From Batkoa obscura (Eukaryota > Entomophthoromycota > Entomophthoromycetes > Entomophthorales > Batkoaceae), in contig JASVEC010000007.1 in NCBI GenBank assembly GCA_030770535.1, positions 310,001 to 374,000 on the forward strand: 64,000 nt of DNA, read 5' to 3'. The position numbers and the translations under genes were made by a program. Shown piece after piece: positions 21,938 to 33,884 of this stretch (its first letter is position 1; each line of letters starts with the position of its first letter). Under the pieces are notes generated by a model. It was not told the origin of the DNA and did not search any database. It was given only the letters and a program-made list of their open reading frames with translations.

Positions 21938-22931
21938 ATGAATATCAATCCTCAACGTATAAAACAATATGAGCAAATAATCTCGAGTAATGGTAATTTC
22001 AATTTATTAAGTTATACTACAAGATTTGATATCTCTGTCTTAAAACCTTCATATATTGAAAAACCCAAATCTCAATTATTTGAAGATAACGATAGTCAAA
22101 ATTCTTTATGGAACGAAATTGAAGAAAATAGTAAACCTACTGAAACGGCCATTATAACTAGTGCCAAGCCAAAGTTAAATAACAACGTAATTAAAAAGAA
22201 AGCTAAGTTAATAGCTAAAAGTATCTCATTCACTAGTATCAAAGAACAAAATAATAAAAAAGGAGAAGAGTCAATAACTAGGATTGGGGATAAAGTTATC
22301 CATATTCCCAGGGATTATTTCAAAAGTAGTTTAAATAATTTGGAATGTGATATCAATAAAGTAAGCATTTTTTATATACCAAAAATAGAATTTGAACTAA
22401 ATATTGTATTTTTTAATGATAGTATAAAAGAAGGAAAAAGTTTTTTGATAACGAAATAAAGAGTGACGTAGTAGCAAATAATAATAATGAAAAAGGTACT
22501 TTCTTTTAACGTGATTTCTGGTTATGATAATTATGACATGAATTTTTACTTTAGATGACTTTTCGTTTTCTGCTAACCCAACTCGTTATTATGGCCCCAA
22601 ATTAATATTAAATGAAATCAATGCTATTACAAAAGAAGAAATTCATAACAGCAAAATAAAAAATGATACCACAAATCAGAACAACAAGAACGATAATGAC
22701 AATAACATTTTTGATTTTTTCGATAATTTATATAATAATGTATTGGACTTAAATAATGAACAAGAAGATTTGATATTAAGTAATAACCCATTAAGCTTTG
22801 AAAATAAAGAAAATGAAGAGAGAGAGGATAATAAAAAAGAGGATGAAACCAATGGGCTTGATTTTATGGATCCGTCATTTGCCTGTGATGCCTTAAATGA
22901 AGATTTGGGATTGTTTATTACTAATTTTTGA
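21938..22931 (+). CDS. Hypothetical Asn/Lys-rich protein
   Basis: Three exons (21938-22360, 22423-22495, 22555-22931) encode 290 residues. I do not recognise the family. Notable segments are a basic patch IKKKAKLIAKSISF, a GDKVIHIPRDYFKSSL stretch, a YKRRKKFFDNE exon, NPTRYYGPKLILNEINAI, and an acidic C-terminus ending ALNEDLGLFITNF. No signal peptide or membrane helix is seen. Composition suggests a nuclear or scaffold protein (inference). It is divergent from the prefoldin-like gene, with only 96 bp between the two starts, so the pair probably shares a promoter. Confidence 0.7.
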
Positions 22932-23189
22932 TTTTATTTTACTCTTTCTTCAATTCAATAAACTGTTATTTTTTATTTTTTAACTAAAATTTCCCATAAT
23001 AAATTTGATTCTTTTATTAAAAGGCTGATTATTAGTGAAAAAAAATCTGTGATTTGATTGGAAAATCAACAAATTTACAGATGAGCTTGAGATTTGATTA
23101 AAGATAAAATTTAATCGATAAAAAATACGATTGAAATTTTCGAAACTAATAGTTTTTTATATTTAAACTTTTAAATTAAATAAATAAAG

Positions 23190-23595
23190 ATGCTTTCCAC
23201 AATCTATGATAGTTTTTTCCCAACAGTTTATGCTGAAGAAGTAGAAGAAGAAGTTGTTGAAGAAGAAGAAGAAGAAGAAGAACCTGAAGATACTAAACCT
23301 GCTTTAGCTGAAGGTAACATTAATTTCTGAAAAATTTAAGTAAGAACATACCGTTAACATATAAATTAAGAATGCGGTAACTCAGCCAAATGTACACCAG
23401 CTAAACATCACTTTCAAGAGTGTGAAGAAAGAGTAGCTAATGGAGCTAAAGAAGATTGTGTTGAAGAATTTTTCCATTATATGCATTGTGTGGATGAATG
23501 TGTAAGTTTATTATTATTATATAATATTATGAGAAAGGGTTATTAATATTTTTTTACTTTAGCTTGCACCAAAACTTTTTGAAACTTTAAAATAA
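23190..23595 (+). CDS. QCR6: Cytochrome bc1 complex hinge protein (Qcr6)
   Basis: Three exons (23190-23313, 23371-23501, 23563-23595) give 95 residues. A very acidic N-terminal half (runs of Glu after VYAEEVEEE) precedes the hinge domain, whose paired cysteines lie in CGNSAKCTPAKHHFQECEERV and EDCVEEFFHYMHCVDEC. The chain ends LAPKLFETLK. Qcr6 sits on the intermembrane-space side of complex III and helps cytochrome c docking. Length, acidity and the disulfide-forming cysteines fit the family well. Confidence 0.93.
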
Positions 23596-24346
23596 ACGGT
23601 GTTTAATACCTTCATATTTTTTTAGAGTTAATAAATCTATTTTCGGTAGTTTTTTGGTAGTATATTTTATGTTTTGTTTCCTTTCATAGTTTAATAAATG
23701 ATACGTTTTTTTATTATGAGTTATACAACTTTAATGAAATATTTAACTTTATATAATAGTTCATTATAGTTGTGCCGAATCCGCAAAGAAATTTCAATTA
23801 TAGTATACTTTGCTTTTTATCTAAATTATATTTATAATATCCCTAACAAAATAAAACCCATTAAAAGATTTCATTATCTGTTCTAGTAAGTAAATCTATC
23901 TTTGATCATTTTAGAAACTACTTAAATTATTAAAATATTACCAAAATTAATATTACAATCTATTTCATAGTCTTATAGAGGCAGTATTAAATGAAAGTGG
24001 AAGCAAAACTTTAGTCTAATATTAAAATAGCATAATTCTATACAATCTTTTGTTTAATACTATTAATATTATTAATATTTTAACTATAAAAAATGCTTAA
24101 CTAAGACATTCTAAAATGATTGGTTGGAACAGCTATAAAAGTTTGAAGTATTGTCATTTATCTATTTTTCAATAAACTGATAAATCCAAACTCAACATTA
24201 AACTTTTTATATTTTATTACCATTTTATAAGGTTACTAGTAAGCAAAAAGAAAACAAGAGAAGACTTAGATATAAATAGAAAAGAGAATTTCAATTTTTA
24301 TAATTACTAATACATATCAAACTAAGAAAACAAAGAATTTATAATT
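23596..24346. other. Intergenic region
   Basis: 3' flank of QCR6 and promoter of the CPSF30-like gene. AT-rich, with no gene or repeat recognised. Confidence 0.45.
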
Positions 24347-25490
24347 ATGACCCAATCCAGCACAAAATTATTTAATTTACAAAATGATGTTGAAATTAAG
24401 TTTAAATTTGAAGATTATGTTATCAATAGTTTAGGCTTAGATATCTATGGAGAGAATAAAAAGAACAGTAAGTCCAATAAACTCCCTTTTAGTTGACAAC
24501 AAATTGATTTTCATTTAGCTTCTGGTGGAGTATGTCTACAGTTTTTAAAGGGCAAATGTGACCGGGGCTTGAGTTGTCCTTACAAACATATACGTATGGA
24601 AAAAGCAGTAGTATGTAAACATTGGTTAAGAGGATTATGTAAGAAAGAAGATCAATGTGAATTTTTACATGAATATAATTTAAAAAAGATGCCAGAATGT
24701 TGGTTTTATTCTAAATATGGAGAGTGTGCTTCTGGGGAAGAATGTATCTATTTACATATTGATCCATTGAATAAGATTCCCGAATGCCCTTGGTATAATA
24801 GAGGGTTTTGTAAGCATGGTAAGCAAGATTGGATTTAGTCTTGAAATAGTAATCTTAATTAATTTGACTTTTAGGCCCGAATTGTAAAAGTAAACATGTA
24901 AGAAAAATACCATGTCCGTTGTATTTAAATGGATTTTGTCCACTTGGCTTAGAGTGTAGTAATGGACAGTAAGTGATTTAACTTTATATTTTTGTATAGT
25001 TTACTAATATTTTTATTTTAGTCCAAAGTTTGAGTTGCCTGTAATGAAGGACAAAGAAAATATGATAAATAATTTTAATAATCAAGCAAATTTTAATAAC
25101 CAAAATAATATGCAAAATAATTTTAATAATCAAAATAAGGATGAGGTAAGTTGATAAAAGTTTAAATTTATAAGGAATTTAAATTAATTTTAATGTTTAG
25201 AATACCCAATTTACACCGATGGGAAATCAAAGAAATAATATGAATCAACAAAATAAAATGAATTCAAATCGAAATAATAATTATCAAAGAAATCAACATA
25301 ATAATCAAAATAATAATAACCACAATAAAAGACCACTAGAAGAAGTTACATGCTTTAAGGTAAGTTTCTATTTTTAAAGCTATCTTTTAACAATTTAATA
25401 TTAATAATTACTTTTATAATTTAGTGCAATCAATTAGGTCATTATGCTAATCATTGTCCAATGCCAAAGAATTATATGAATAATAATTAG
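24347..25490 (+). CDS. CPSF30/Yth1-like mRNA 3'-end processing factor
   Basis: Six exons (24347-24467, 24519-24818, 24875-24968, 25022-25145, 25201-25359, 25425-25490) encode 287 residues. Five CCCH fingers follow one another: VCLQFLKGKCDRGLSC, VCKHWLRGLCKKEDQC, ECWFYSKYGECASGEEC, ECPWYNRGFCKHGPNC and PCPLYLNGFCPLGLEC. An Asn/Gln-rich linker leads to a CCHC knuckle, CFKCNQLGHYANHC. The protein is the AAUAAA-recognising subunit of the cleavage and polyadenylation factor. Budding yeast Yth1 lacks the CCHC knuckle that vertebrate CPSF4 has, so the domain set here is the ancestral one. Confidence 0.93.
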
Positions 25491-25580
25491 ATTAATTATT
25501 TTCATAAATTTTGTATTTTATTTATTTGGAATAAAGAAAAGAAAAGAAAAGAAAAGGGGATATTAAATTATTTAAGTTAA

Positions 25581-25622
25581 TTAACAGATTATACATTTGT
25601 TTTTCTTTTTCTCTGATTTTAG

Positions 25623-25663
<41 letters not shown>

Positions 25664-26274
25664 AATTATTGCTTTTGTAATTGTAATTATTTTTAGTATC
25701 AATTAATTGACATTCATGTTCTTCTGGTAATCGATGATTTAAACAGTATTTTCTTTGACATGATTTACATTGATGAAACACTTGAGTTATCTTTGTTTTA
25801 CAAGATTTAGCATTGCATGTTTCAATTTTTTTTTCTTTGATTTTGCAACCTGAATTAATATGTTCGTTAACCTGATTTAAAAGAGTTAATTAATAAAGAA
25901 TAATATAGGAATAAGAATAAGAATTACTTTTGTATCCGGTATTTCTCCTTTTTTAACTGGTATTGGTTGATTACAAATAGGACATACTGGTACTTTAACA
26001 TCTTTTATAATATGATTGGATTCACAATTATGTTTTTCTGGATTTGAATGATCTTCGCTATAAAATTGATTTATATAATAAGCCTTCTGTTTTATTATTC
26101 TATTATTTTATTATTAAATTACCAATAATCTTTTTGACAATAAGTACAATTAGTAGGTAAATAATCTAATAAAAAAATATTAAAATACAAATTGAATATT
26201 ATATCATATTGTCTTTTACCTAGCTTTTTACATGTAGTTAATGAACAATGTTTTCCGATATGATGTAATTCCAT
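25581..26274 (-). CDS. AN1-type zinc finger protein
   Basis: Four exons (26220-26274, 26123-26165, 25928-26057, 25581-25871) encode 172 residues. The first AN1 finger has ligands in GKHCSLTTC, NCTYCQKDYC and H-x5-H-x-C (HSNPEKHNC). The second lies in CNAKSCKTK...CKSCQRKYCLNH. Between them are CPICNQPIPV and the H/C ligands of a further small site. A poly-Asn tract (from ATT repeats near 25628-25662) precedes the C-terminus NKCIIC. The layout matches the Cuz1/ZFAND2-type proteins, which link Cdc48 and the proteasome in stress. It is convergent with the CPSF30-like gene. Confidence 0.85.
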
Positions 26275-26508
26275 TGTATTTATTATATTATATTATATTA
26301 GTTGATAATAAAAATAAAAATAAAAGTAAGTAAAAATTAAAGATAAAAAATTTAATGCTAATTTTAATTTAAGATTCTAGCCAATCAATGAACTAAATTT
26401 TAAATGATGTAAAATAGTATGCTTGAGTGGCTTAAAATTGATTCTAGAAGAATTCCAAATTCAAATTCAATATTTATTCTTTTATATAAAAACTATATTA
26501 ATACAACT

Positions 26509-27634
26509 ATGAATTTTAACGAAGATCCCTTTTTTTTAGTACAGAAGTAAACTTGATTGTGTTTTTTCACTATTATTTTATAAAAGCTAATCATCAATTA
26601 ATTAATATAGAGAAGTACAAGAAAATATAACTCAAATTGAACAATTATTTAAAAGTTGGTTAAGGATATTAAAAGGAATTAAGAATTTAGACAATGAAGA
26701 ATATAAAAATACAACTAAAGAAATTGAATTGAACATAGATGAAATCAACAATTACTTAATTGACTTACAAGATGCGATAAATATCCTTTTTATTTTATTT
26801 TTAAATGTTAATTTTAATTAAAATTGATTTTAAATTTATTATCATTAACTTTTTAAAATACCTATGGCCAAGGAGAATCGAGAACAATTTAAAATTCAAA
26901 ACAGTGAATTAATAAAAAGACAACAATATGTTTTAGATATTAAAAAAAAAGTTAGAGTAAGCTTTAGTTCAAATAATAATAATAATAATAATAATGATTT
27001 TAACAATTAAATTCTTTTAAAAAATTAAGGATATTGAGGAAGCTATATCTGATCCAGAAAGCGTATTGAAAGGAATAAAAAAGAAGCAAGAAGTAAATAT
27101 TAATTTATTAATTTAATTATTATAATAATCTTTTATAATGTAGTATTCTTCTTCTTATTCAATTGAAATGGAACCAATTTATACGGATAATAATAATACG
27201 GAAACAAATAATGGACAACAATTAAGTGCACAGAATCAAGTAATTAATTTGAAATAATTTAAAATAAAATTACAATTCTATTATTTATTTAGATGATAAT
27301 AGAACAGCAAGATCAACAATTAGATTCTATTTTAGGCACAGTTAAAAATTTAAAAGAAATAGCAAATACAGTAAATCAAGAATTAGATTTACATAATGAG
27401 TAAATAATGTTTTATATTTTACATATTGAGGGAAATATTAATACAAATATTTTTTTAAATAGAATAATTGAAGAAATTGATACACGTATGGATACTACTC
27501 AAGATAAATTACAATCTGCTTTTAAAAAAGTTAAAAAGATTGGAGAAAAAGTAGGTGATGTTAAGAGTTCTATACTTATTCCAATACTTATTGCAATACT
27601 TACTTTATTGGCATTCATATTATTTTTTTTATAA
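26509..27634 (+). CDS. Syntaxin-6/Tlg1-like Qc-SNARE
   Basis: Seven exons encode 246 residues. The N-terminus MNFNEDPFFLVQKEVQE matches the syntaxin-6 N-terminal domain, and the three-helix bundle continues through KENREQFKIQNSELIKRQ. The SNARE motif runs IEQQDQQLDSILGTVKNL to TQDKLQSAFKKVKKIGEKV. A C-terminal membrane anchor (ILIPILIAILTLLAFILFFL) ends the protein. It should act in fusion at trans-Golgi and endosome membranes. Exon ends are 26546, 26780, 26956, 27092, 27239, 27399 and 27634. The second intron (26781-26861) is an AT-AC intron; with it, the sequence aligns to syntaxin-6 without a gap. Confidence 0.9.
26781..26861 (+). other. U12-type AT-AC intron in the syntaxin gene
   Basis: This 81-bp intron starts ATATCCTTTT, a full match to the U12 5' splice site, and ends in AC. 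A branch-site-like TCATTAACT lies at 26842-26850, 13 bases from the end (consensus TTCCTTAAC). All other introns in the window are GT-AG. Removing it keeps the frame and gives DAITMAKENREQF, which aligns with syntaxin-6 residue by residue. Confidence 0.8.
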
Positions 27635-27772
27635 ATAAAAATTATTATTATTATTGAGATACTGAATAAAATAACTTTTTGAAACATTTTTTTTGAAACT
27701 TTCAAAGTTTAGTTTTAGATTTGAGAAATTCAATTTGAATGATTTATCTTTTTATTTTATTTATAAATTGGA

Positions 27773-28938
27773 ATGTTTGATAGTTTAAATAATTCCAAAT
27801 TAAGTTCATTATTAAATTTTAAGTAAGTTTAAATAACTTAATTATCAATATGAAATAGATCTTTATTGATAATATTTTAGATTTAATAACACACAAGAAA
27901 AGTAAGTTTATTAATTGCAATTGTTATGAATTGAAATTGAAAATTTTGGATTTATTATAAAGTGAAGTCAATGGAAAAGGAGATAAGTATAACAAATGGA
28001 ATGAGAAATTAGAAAATAGTCAAATAAAAAAGAGGTAAACAAAAGGATTTTAAACAATATAATGTGAATTAAATCCTAATTTATAATAAAACAGATTTGA
28101 AATAAATTGGAGTGAAATACAGGAAGCAGCAATAACAAATAATGCAAGATGTAATGTAATATCTAATTCTTTTTAATACATTATAAATAATAATAATAAT
28201 GATTTTTAATAGCAAATTAACGAATTAATAATTAATATACACCAAAATCAATATCGTCAAAAAATAAAATTACAAGAATTAAATACTAATTTATCATATT
28301 TACCTGAAGTAAATAAGGAATTGAAGATTATTAATGAAAAGATTGGTAATTAAGATTGAAATACTTTAGTTTAGTCTGATTAGTATATTTAAATATTTCA
28401 ATAGAAAAAATCAAAACTCAATTTAGCTTAATCCAAGGGGTGATGGATAAATTATCCTTAGAAGAAAGTGAATTAAATTTAATACAATGGAAAGAAGCGG
28501 AGTATTTTGAATTTGAAAAAGTTAAAGTAGAATTAAAGTAAGTTTTCAATAATAATAATAATAATAATAATAATAGAAATTGTTTTAATCTTTTATATTA
28601 TAACAGAAAAAAACATCAAGAACAAATTGATTTATTTAGTCAACAAATGTTAAAAGAATATCAATTACGTATGGAACAAGGAAATTTATATCCATTGATT
28701 AATAAAATGGAAGATAAAAAGACAGGTAAAACAAAATAAAATATAATAAATAATGATAATTATTATTATTATTTTAGAAACGAGTAACGAAACTAGCCTA
28801 TTACAATTAAGTTCGGAAGATTTAGATGATTTTTTATTAGAAGAAGATAATGATGAAGATAATAAATTACAAAATAATAATAAAGAACATAACGAAGCTC
28901 ATCCGTTAGTTGCTCTTGAAGAAGATTATCCTTTTTGA
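27773..28938 (+). CDS. Dysbindin-like coiled-coil protein (BLOC-1 type)
   Basis: Eight exons (ends 27822, 27901, 28034, 28155, 28345, 28537, 28725, 28938) give 249 residues, all phases closing. After a short Asn/Lys-rich N-terminus, a tryptophan-led segment (NWSEIQEAA) opens a long coiled coil. This contains YLPEVNKELKIINEKIEKI and a later stretch KKHQEQIDLFSQQMLKEYQL. An acidic tail contains SSEDLDDFLLEEDNDED. The spacing and the DDFL tail resemble dysbindin, a BLOC-1 subunit in endosome-lysosome traffic. Similarity is moderate, so another endosomal coiled-coil protein remains possible. It follows the SNARE gene in the same direction, 139 bp on. Confidence 0.6.
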
Positions 28939-29499
28939 TTCAAAAATAGGGGGGATTAATAATAAATTTATTTATTTTCTATATCAAACTTTTTAAATAA
29001 TAAAATATTTTATTCAATAGCTTGTTTCCTATATCAATTAGCTTGACTATTATTTTAATTTAAAAAATTTATAATTGAACTTAAAAAGTTATCTTACTTG
29101 TCCTTCTTTATATCATTTGCTTCTATTTTAACGTCAATTACAGTTATCTTTATCAATATCTTATTCAACTCAACTTTAATTGTAATATCTACATTTTCAT
29201 AAACTATAAGCATTTTATCTTAATTGAATTTGTTTCTATTTATTTATAAAAAACAATTCAGGATCAACACCTTCCATTTTCACTTTCACTTTTCTTTTGT
29301 ATTCATTTGAACACCCTCCTTCTTCTTTCCGGTTTTATCCCTATCCTTATTTAAAGACTTGTACTTTTCTCTATGTACTTCCATAAAGATGATTTTCTTT
29401 AACTTACCTTAATAAAATAACCCCAAACTTCATTGAAATATTTAAATAAAGTAGAACTCATCATAATACAAAATAAATAATAACATCAATAATATTAAT
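28939..29499. other. Gene-poor stretch
   Basis: Mostly AT-rich 3' flank. On the minus strand around 29270-29480 there are two short protein-like pieces, MMSSTLFKYFNEVWGYFIK and VHREKYKSLNKDRDKTGKKK, in different frames. I could not join them with good splice sites, so no gene is called. Confidence 0.35.
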
Positions 29500-30560
29500 T
29501 AGCAAAAATTTACTTATAACAATAATAAAATAGGGATCATTCTAGTACATTTACTAAAGAAATAACTTAATATATCAGGAATGATTTAAGGTGTAATTCT
29601 TGAAATAACAAAAAGAAGCAGCCTTAGCAATATGTTTAGCATTGAACAAATTATCGTTTTTAAAATACTCTTTGTTAATAAAATCCAAATAACACATTAA
29701 ATGATTCAATCCATTATGGAGCTGTTTTTTTAGTTTCCTTATTTTTCCATTTTTAAGCGCTATTTGAGTGGAAAGATTGTAATAAAATTCTTAAACAAAA
29801 AAACATATCCCCTTATCTTCATTAGAATTATAAACTCTAAATGAAACTTGACTATCCCATTGCAACTTCGATTGAATAATAGATTCATTAATAACCGCTA
29901 TATCTTTATCATAAAATACATTATCATTAAACTCAAGGTTTAGATTGCTTTTGACATAATTAAAGTCCTAAATAGTAATATTAAAGGAGGGATCTACTTC
30001 AATCAATTTTTTATTATAAGTGGTATAGACTGTTGATTAAAATCGAGTAAAACTTTCGCTAAAACTCCGAGCATTAACTATTGTTTCATACAACCCCCAT
30101 ATAATAACATTATAATGTTGTAAACAAAATTTTAATAATTGACTTGACCATGGCCACCCTATGATAACTCCCTTTTTAAGCCTATAGCTCCTAATAGCTA
30201 TAAATAAAGCTATGCAGTTCTAAAATCAATAAAAATAAAAGACTTACACTAACAATCCACTTAAATCCAATAAGGTTAATAATTTATCTTTATTAATATT
30301 ATTATTGATATCTCTATTCTCATTCAATACAACATAACTTGCTTGGTTCTTATTATATGACTGATAGACTTTAAGGTGTTTTTGATTAATTTTGTCACTT
30401 AAATCTTTATTATTATTATTATTGTTATTATTACTATTATTATTATTATTACTGTCTTATTAAGTCTACAACCTTTCAATTTTTTGAAATCTTGATTAAA
30501 AGTGACATTGTTTCTTTGAATAGCATTAGAACCATAATACTAATTATACTATCAATGCCA
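29500..30560 (-). pseudogene. FCP1/NIF-like HAD phosphatase pseudogene
   Basis: Reading the minus strand, recognisable coding pieces appear in order. First come an Asn-rich linker and DKLLTLLDLSGLLV, the place of the DxDxT/DLNGTL motif. After an apparent intron comes GWPWSSQLLKFCLQHYNVII, like RPxLxxFLxFCxxxFDVxxW, followed by FYDKDIAVINESIIQSKLQW. On the far side of a MITE lies LNHLMCYLDFINKEYFKNDN. Several stops interrupt conserved parts, so the gene is dead. The order fits FCP1-homology (CTD-phosphatase-like) proteins. The MITE at 29715-29816 has split a coding segment. Confidence 0.6.
29715..29816. mobile_element. MITE inserted in a former coding exon
   Basis: TGGGGATGT-family copy: TATGGAGCTGTTTTTTTAG, then AAGCGCTATTTGAGTGGAAAG, then ACATATCCCCTTA. 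Coding-like sequence of the HAD pseudogene lies on both sides. Confidence 0.75.
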
Positions 30561-31039
30561 TTGTTACTATTAACGTTATTACCATTAACATTAATAAGAC
30601 TGGAACTATTAATCAAATTAGTAAAAAGTTTGGATCTTTTTGCCTTTTTGTCACATCTTTTAATTAAATATTGAAAGTCAAATATATCGCTTATTTTATT
30701 ATTTCTTAATAGTGATTAAAAGAGATTGAAAAAAGCTGGAAAAAGTATTCACTGAAATTGAAATTAAAATTAAGTGTAGTTCTAAAAATTCAAAAATGAC
30801 ATATTTTCACCCTTACACTTTAAAATCTTACAAAATACATTTTTTTGAATAAACTTTATTCATTAACTAAAATCAAATATTTAAATAAGATCATGCTTAA
30901 AATTTTGTTTAAATTAATTATATGTTTTTGTTTAAATCCCTTTATTACTGTTGATGGTTTTAACTTTGATTAAAACTTAGAAACTGTCATTTGAAACTTT
31001 AATTTTGAATATTATAATCAATCTTATTTTTATAAAACA

Positions 31040-31850
31040 TTAAAGTAATTGAGCTATAAAACTAAAAATCAATCAAATTTAAATTACAATAATATAAAAT
31101 AATAATGAATTTTAGCAAGTAAATATCTAAATAAATAAGGGATAATTTAGTACTTTGACTGAGTAATAAGTTTAAATATAAACAATCATTTAAAATATAA
31201 GTTTTAAAAATGGAAAAATGAAAGCCGATAAAAAAAATATCCCCATATGCAATAAAAAAATTGCTTAATAAAAGTTTATACAATAATGTTATAATGTTAT
31301 AAGTAAAATCTTAACAAAGGAGTTAATTGTGGTTACCTAATGAGAATCTTTTATTTGAAAGTAGTACTTTTAAATAACATAATTAGTATAATACTTTATT
31401 ATCATAGTATTACAAAATAATATAATATAAAAGATAAAAACCGCTTATAACGATGACATATTTAAATCTAATACAGCTAATGATTTATTTTTATTAATAT
31501 TATCATTAGTATTCGCTTTCGATAGAACAAAATTCGTTTAATTCTTACTATATAGCTGGTAATTTTTATTAGAATTCTTAACTTTCCATTATCACTCTGT
31601 TTTTTTATTTTGTACTTTAAGTCTTTTACTTTTTCAAAGCTTAGTTATAGGCTAATTTCTTTTAAGTAATCTTTGAAATAGCAATGCAGCCTCATCTTAC
31701 AAACACTATAATTACTATTTTTATTAATGATGTTTCCACTAATATCAATATAAATAGCATTATTAATGATATTGTGAATTTTAGCTTGTCTTTTAGCTTT
31801 TCAATCATTAGATTCAATTATTTAAGAAAAGTTCTGGGTTAGAGATTTCC
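31040..31850 (-). pseudogene. Second, more decayed FCP1/HAD-like pseudogene
   Basis: Minus-strand sequence at 31460-31570 and 31680-31810 is a diverged copy of 30270-30400 and 30480-30720, in the same order. It still reads SLAVLDLN at the motif position (about 31475-31500). A segment at 31270-31340 resembles the WPWSSQLLKFCLQHYN region. No open frame of any length is left. A partial MITE end (ATATCCCCATA) lies at 31206-31249. The two pseudogenes look like an old tandem pair. Confidence 0.45.
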
Positions 31851-32198
31851 CAAAAATTGAAGTTTAACTTTTCTTTAAGTGTAGTAAAATACAAAATAAT
31901 ATCATTTCTCCCTTTTTTTGGGTAATTATAAATTTTCATTTGTACCTAAAATTAAGTGGAGATTTCATTAAAAAATCATGCCCAGTTTAATTGTTTAAAT
32001 TCAGATAACTAATCTTAGTTCAATAAAATGACTCATGAGAATAATTTTTAACCATTTTAAAATTTAAAATTACAAACCATCCAAAAATTTAAGTTCCAAA
32101 TTTAGATTTAAAACAAACTAACAATTTAATGAAAATAGCAATCCTATAATAACTTATTTCTTTAAGCAAAAGAGACTATAAAAAAGTAAAATAAAAGA

Positions 32199-33884
32199 AT
32201 GAAAGAAAAGGAACATGAAAAGATACAATTAGAAAAATTAATGAAAGAAATTAAACAATTAAGGAATAAAATTGATAATTTAGAAGTTGAAAATAGAAAT
32301 TTAAAGAAATCAATATTTGATCTAACAAACCAAGTGACATTATATAACAATAAAAAAGTAGATCCATTTCTTGACTTTAGTAGTAAAAAAAGTGATACAA
32401 ATGATAGTAATAATAGTAGCAATAGTGCTTTAAATGATGGTGTTATAGATAATAATAGGAGTAGCAATAATAGTGGAGATAATAAATTAAATCAAAAGTA
32501 TAATAAGATGGAATTTTACAGTAAGCTTTTATTTTACTATTTTTCTCTTTAAATAATAAATTCATAAAATCTTAGCCGCAACTAAGAGAGAAACATCAAA
32601 AAATAAGAATCAACAGAAACGGAAATTATTTAATATAGAACATGAATTAACTGGACATAAGGGTGCTATTTATGTAATAAAGTACAGTTGGGATGGGAAT
32701 TATGTCTTATCAGGTTCTTTTGATAAAACAGTCAAATTATGGGATTTAGATAAAAAAAAAGAAATACAAAGTTTTAATCAACATGGGTTAAATGTATCTG
32801 ATATAACTACTAGCAGAACAAATGCTACTTTAGTTTCTGCATCATTTGATTCCACTATTCGTTATTTTGATATTAATAGTAACAAGTTATTATCTTCAGT
32901 CAAAACTAAAGGATTTCCTCAATGTATTCAGTATGGGGGAGAAAATTCAAATTTAATAGCTACAGGTACAAGTAGAAAATATTTAACTATTATTGATAGT
33001 AATAGCTATAATGATAAAAGTATCATGGAAGCGGAAAATGATTCAATGATAAATACATTGTAAGTTGTATAGTTTGTTTAATATAATAATGTAATATATT
33101 TTATTAGACATATACCAGATAATAAAGGAAATATAATATTTACAGGAGATTCTAAAGGACTTATAAAAACATGGGATTTAAGGTATTTAAATAATAAAGA
33201 TGGTAAAGCTAGTCCATTGGATATCATAATAAACGATCCAACAAACAAACCAATTTCATATTTATGTCAACCTATTAATTCTACGAATTCAACAACATTA
33301 GGAGTTAATTCATATGATAATATCAATCGAATTTATAAGATCAGTAATAACAGCAGCAGTATCAATGACACTATTAATGATAGTATAGCAAATGAAATTA
33401 ATAACACAATAATAAATAATAACAATAGGCTAACCATGACCCATTCTTTACAAGGGTATAAAAATTTAAATTGGCCAATAAGATGCTCGATGCTAGCAGT
33501 TAATAAAAAGTTGTTAAATGATAGTAGTAATAATGACAAAAATCAATGGCATTTATTTGCTACCGGTTCTTCCGATCCACATGCCTATGTTTACTTAATT
33601 GGGCCAGAAGAAGTAAGTTTTTTTATCTGTTAAATGTTATGAGACAGGGCTTTTACAATGGCTGCAATTATTTCAAATATTTACTATATATATATATTCG
33701 TTTTTGGTTTGTTTTATTTATGCTTTTGTTTTAGGATGACGCTCAATTATTACAAAGGCTAGATGGGCACAAAGGTAGAATTTACGATATCTCTTTTAAC
33801 CCTAAAGAAAGTTTAAATTGTATTGCTACTGCATCGGCGGATTGTACGATTAAATTGTGGAATATTAATAGCTCTAGTAAGTAG
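32199..33884 (+). CDS. WD40-repeat protein with N-terminal coiled coil
   Basis: Four exons (32199-32520, 32576-33059, 33108-33612, 33735-33884) give 486 residues. Residues 1-50 form a coiled coil (IQLEKLMKEIKQLRNKIDNL), followed by an Asn/Ser-rich linker. WD repeats follow: LTGHKGAIYVIKYSWDGNYV...TVKLWDL, further blades ending IRYFDI and IKTWDL, a long Asn-rich insertion, and a last blade LDGHKGRIYDISFNP...TIKLWNI. A coiled coil followed by a propeller suits an adaptor in a larger complex; I cannot name the orthologue. The stop at 33882-33884 overlaps a GTAAGT, so a tiny extra exon changing only the last residues is possible. Confidence 0.8.

Noticed and set aside
25628-25662. ATT repeat as a CRISPR-like or regulatory array
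   Set aside because: It is a simple trinucleotide microsatellite encoding poly-Asn in the AN1 protein.
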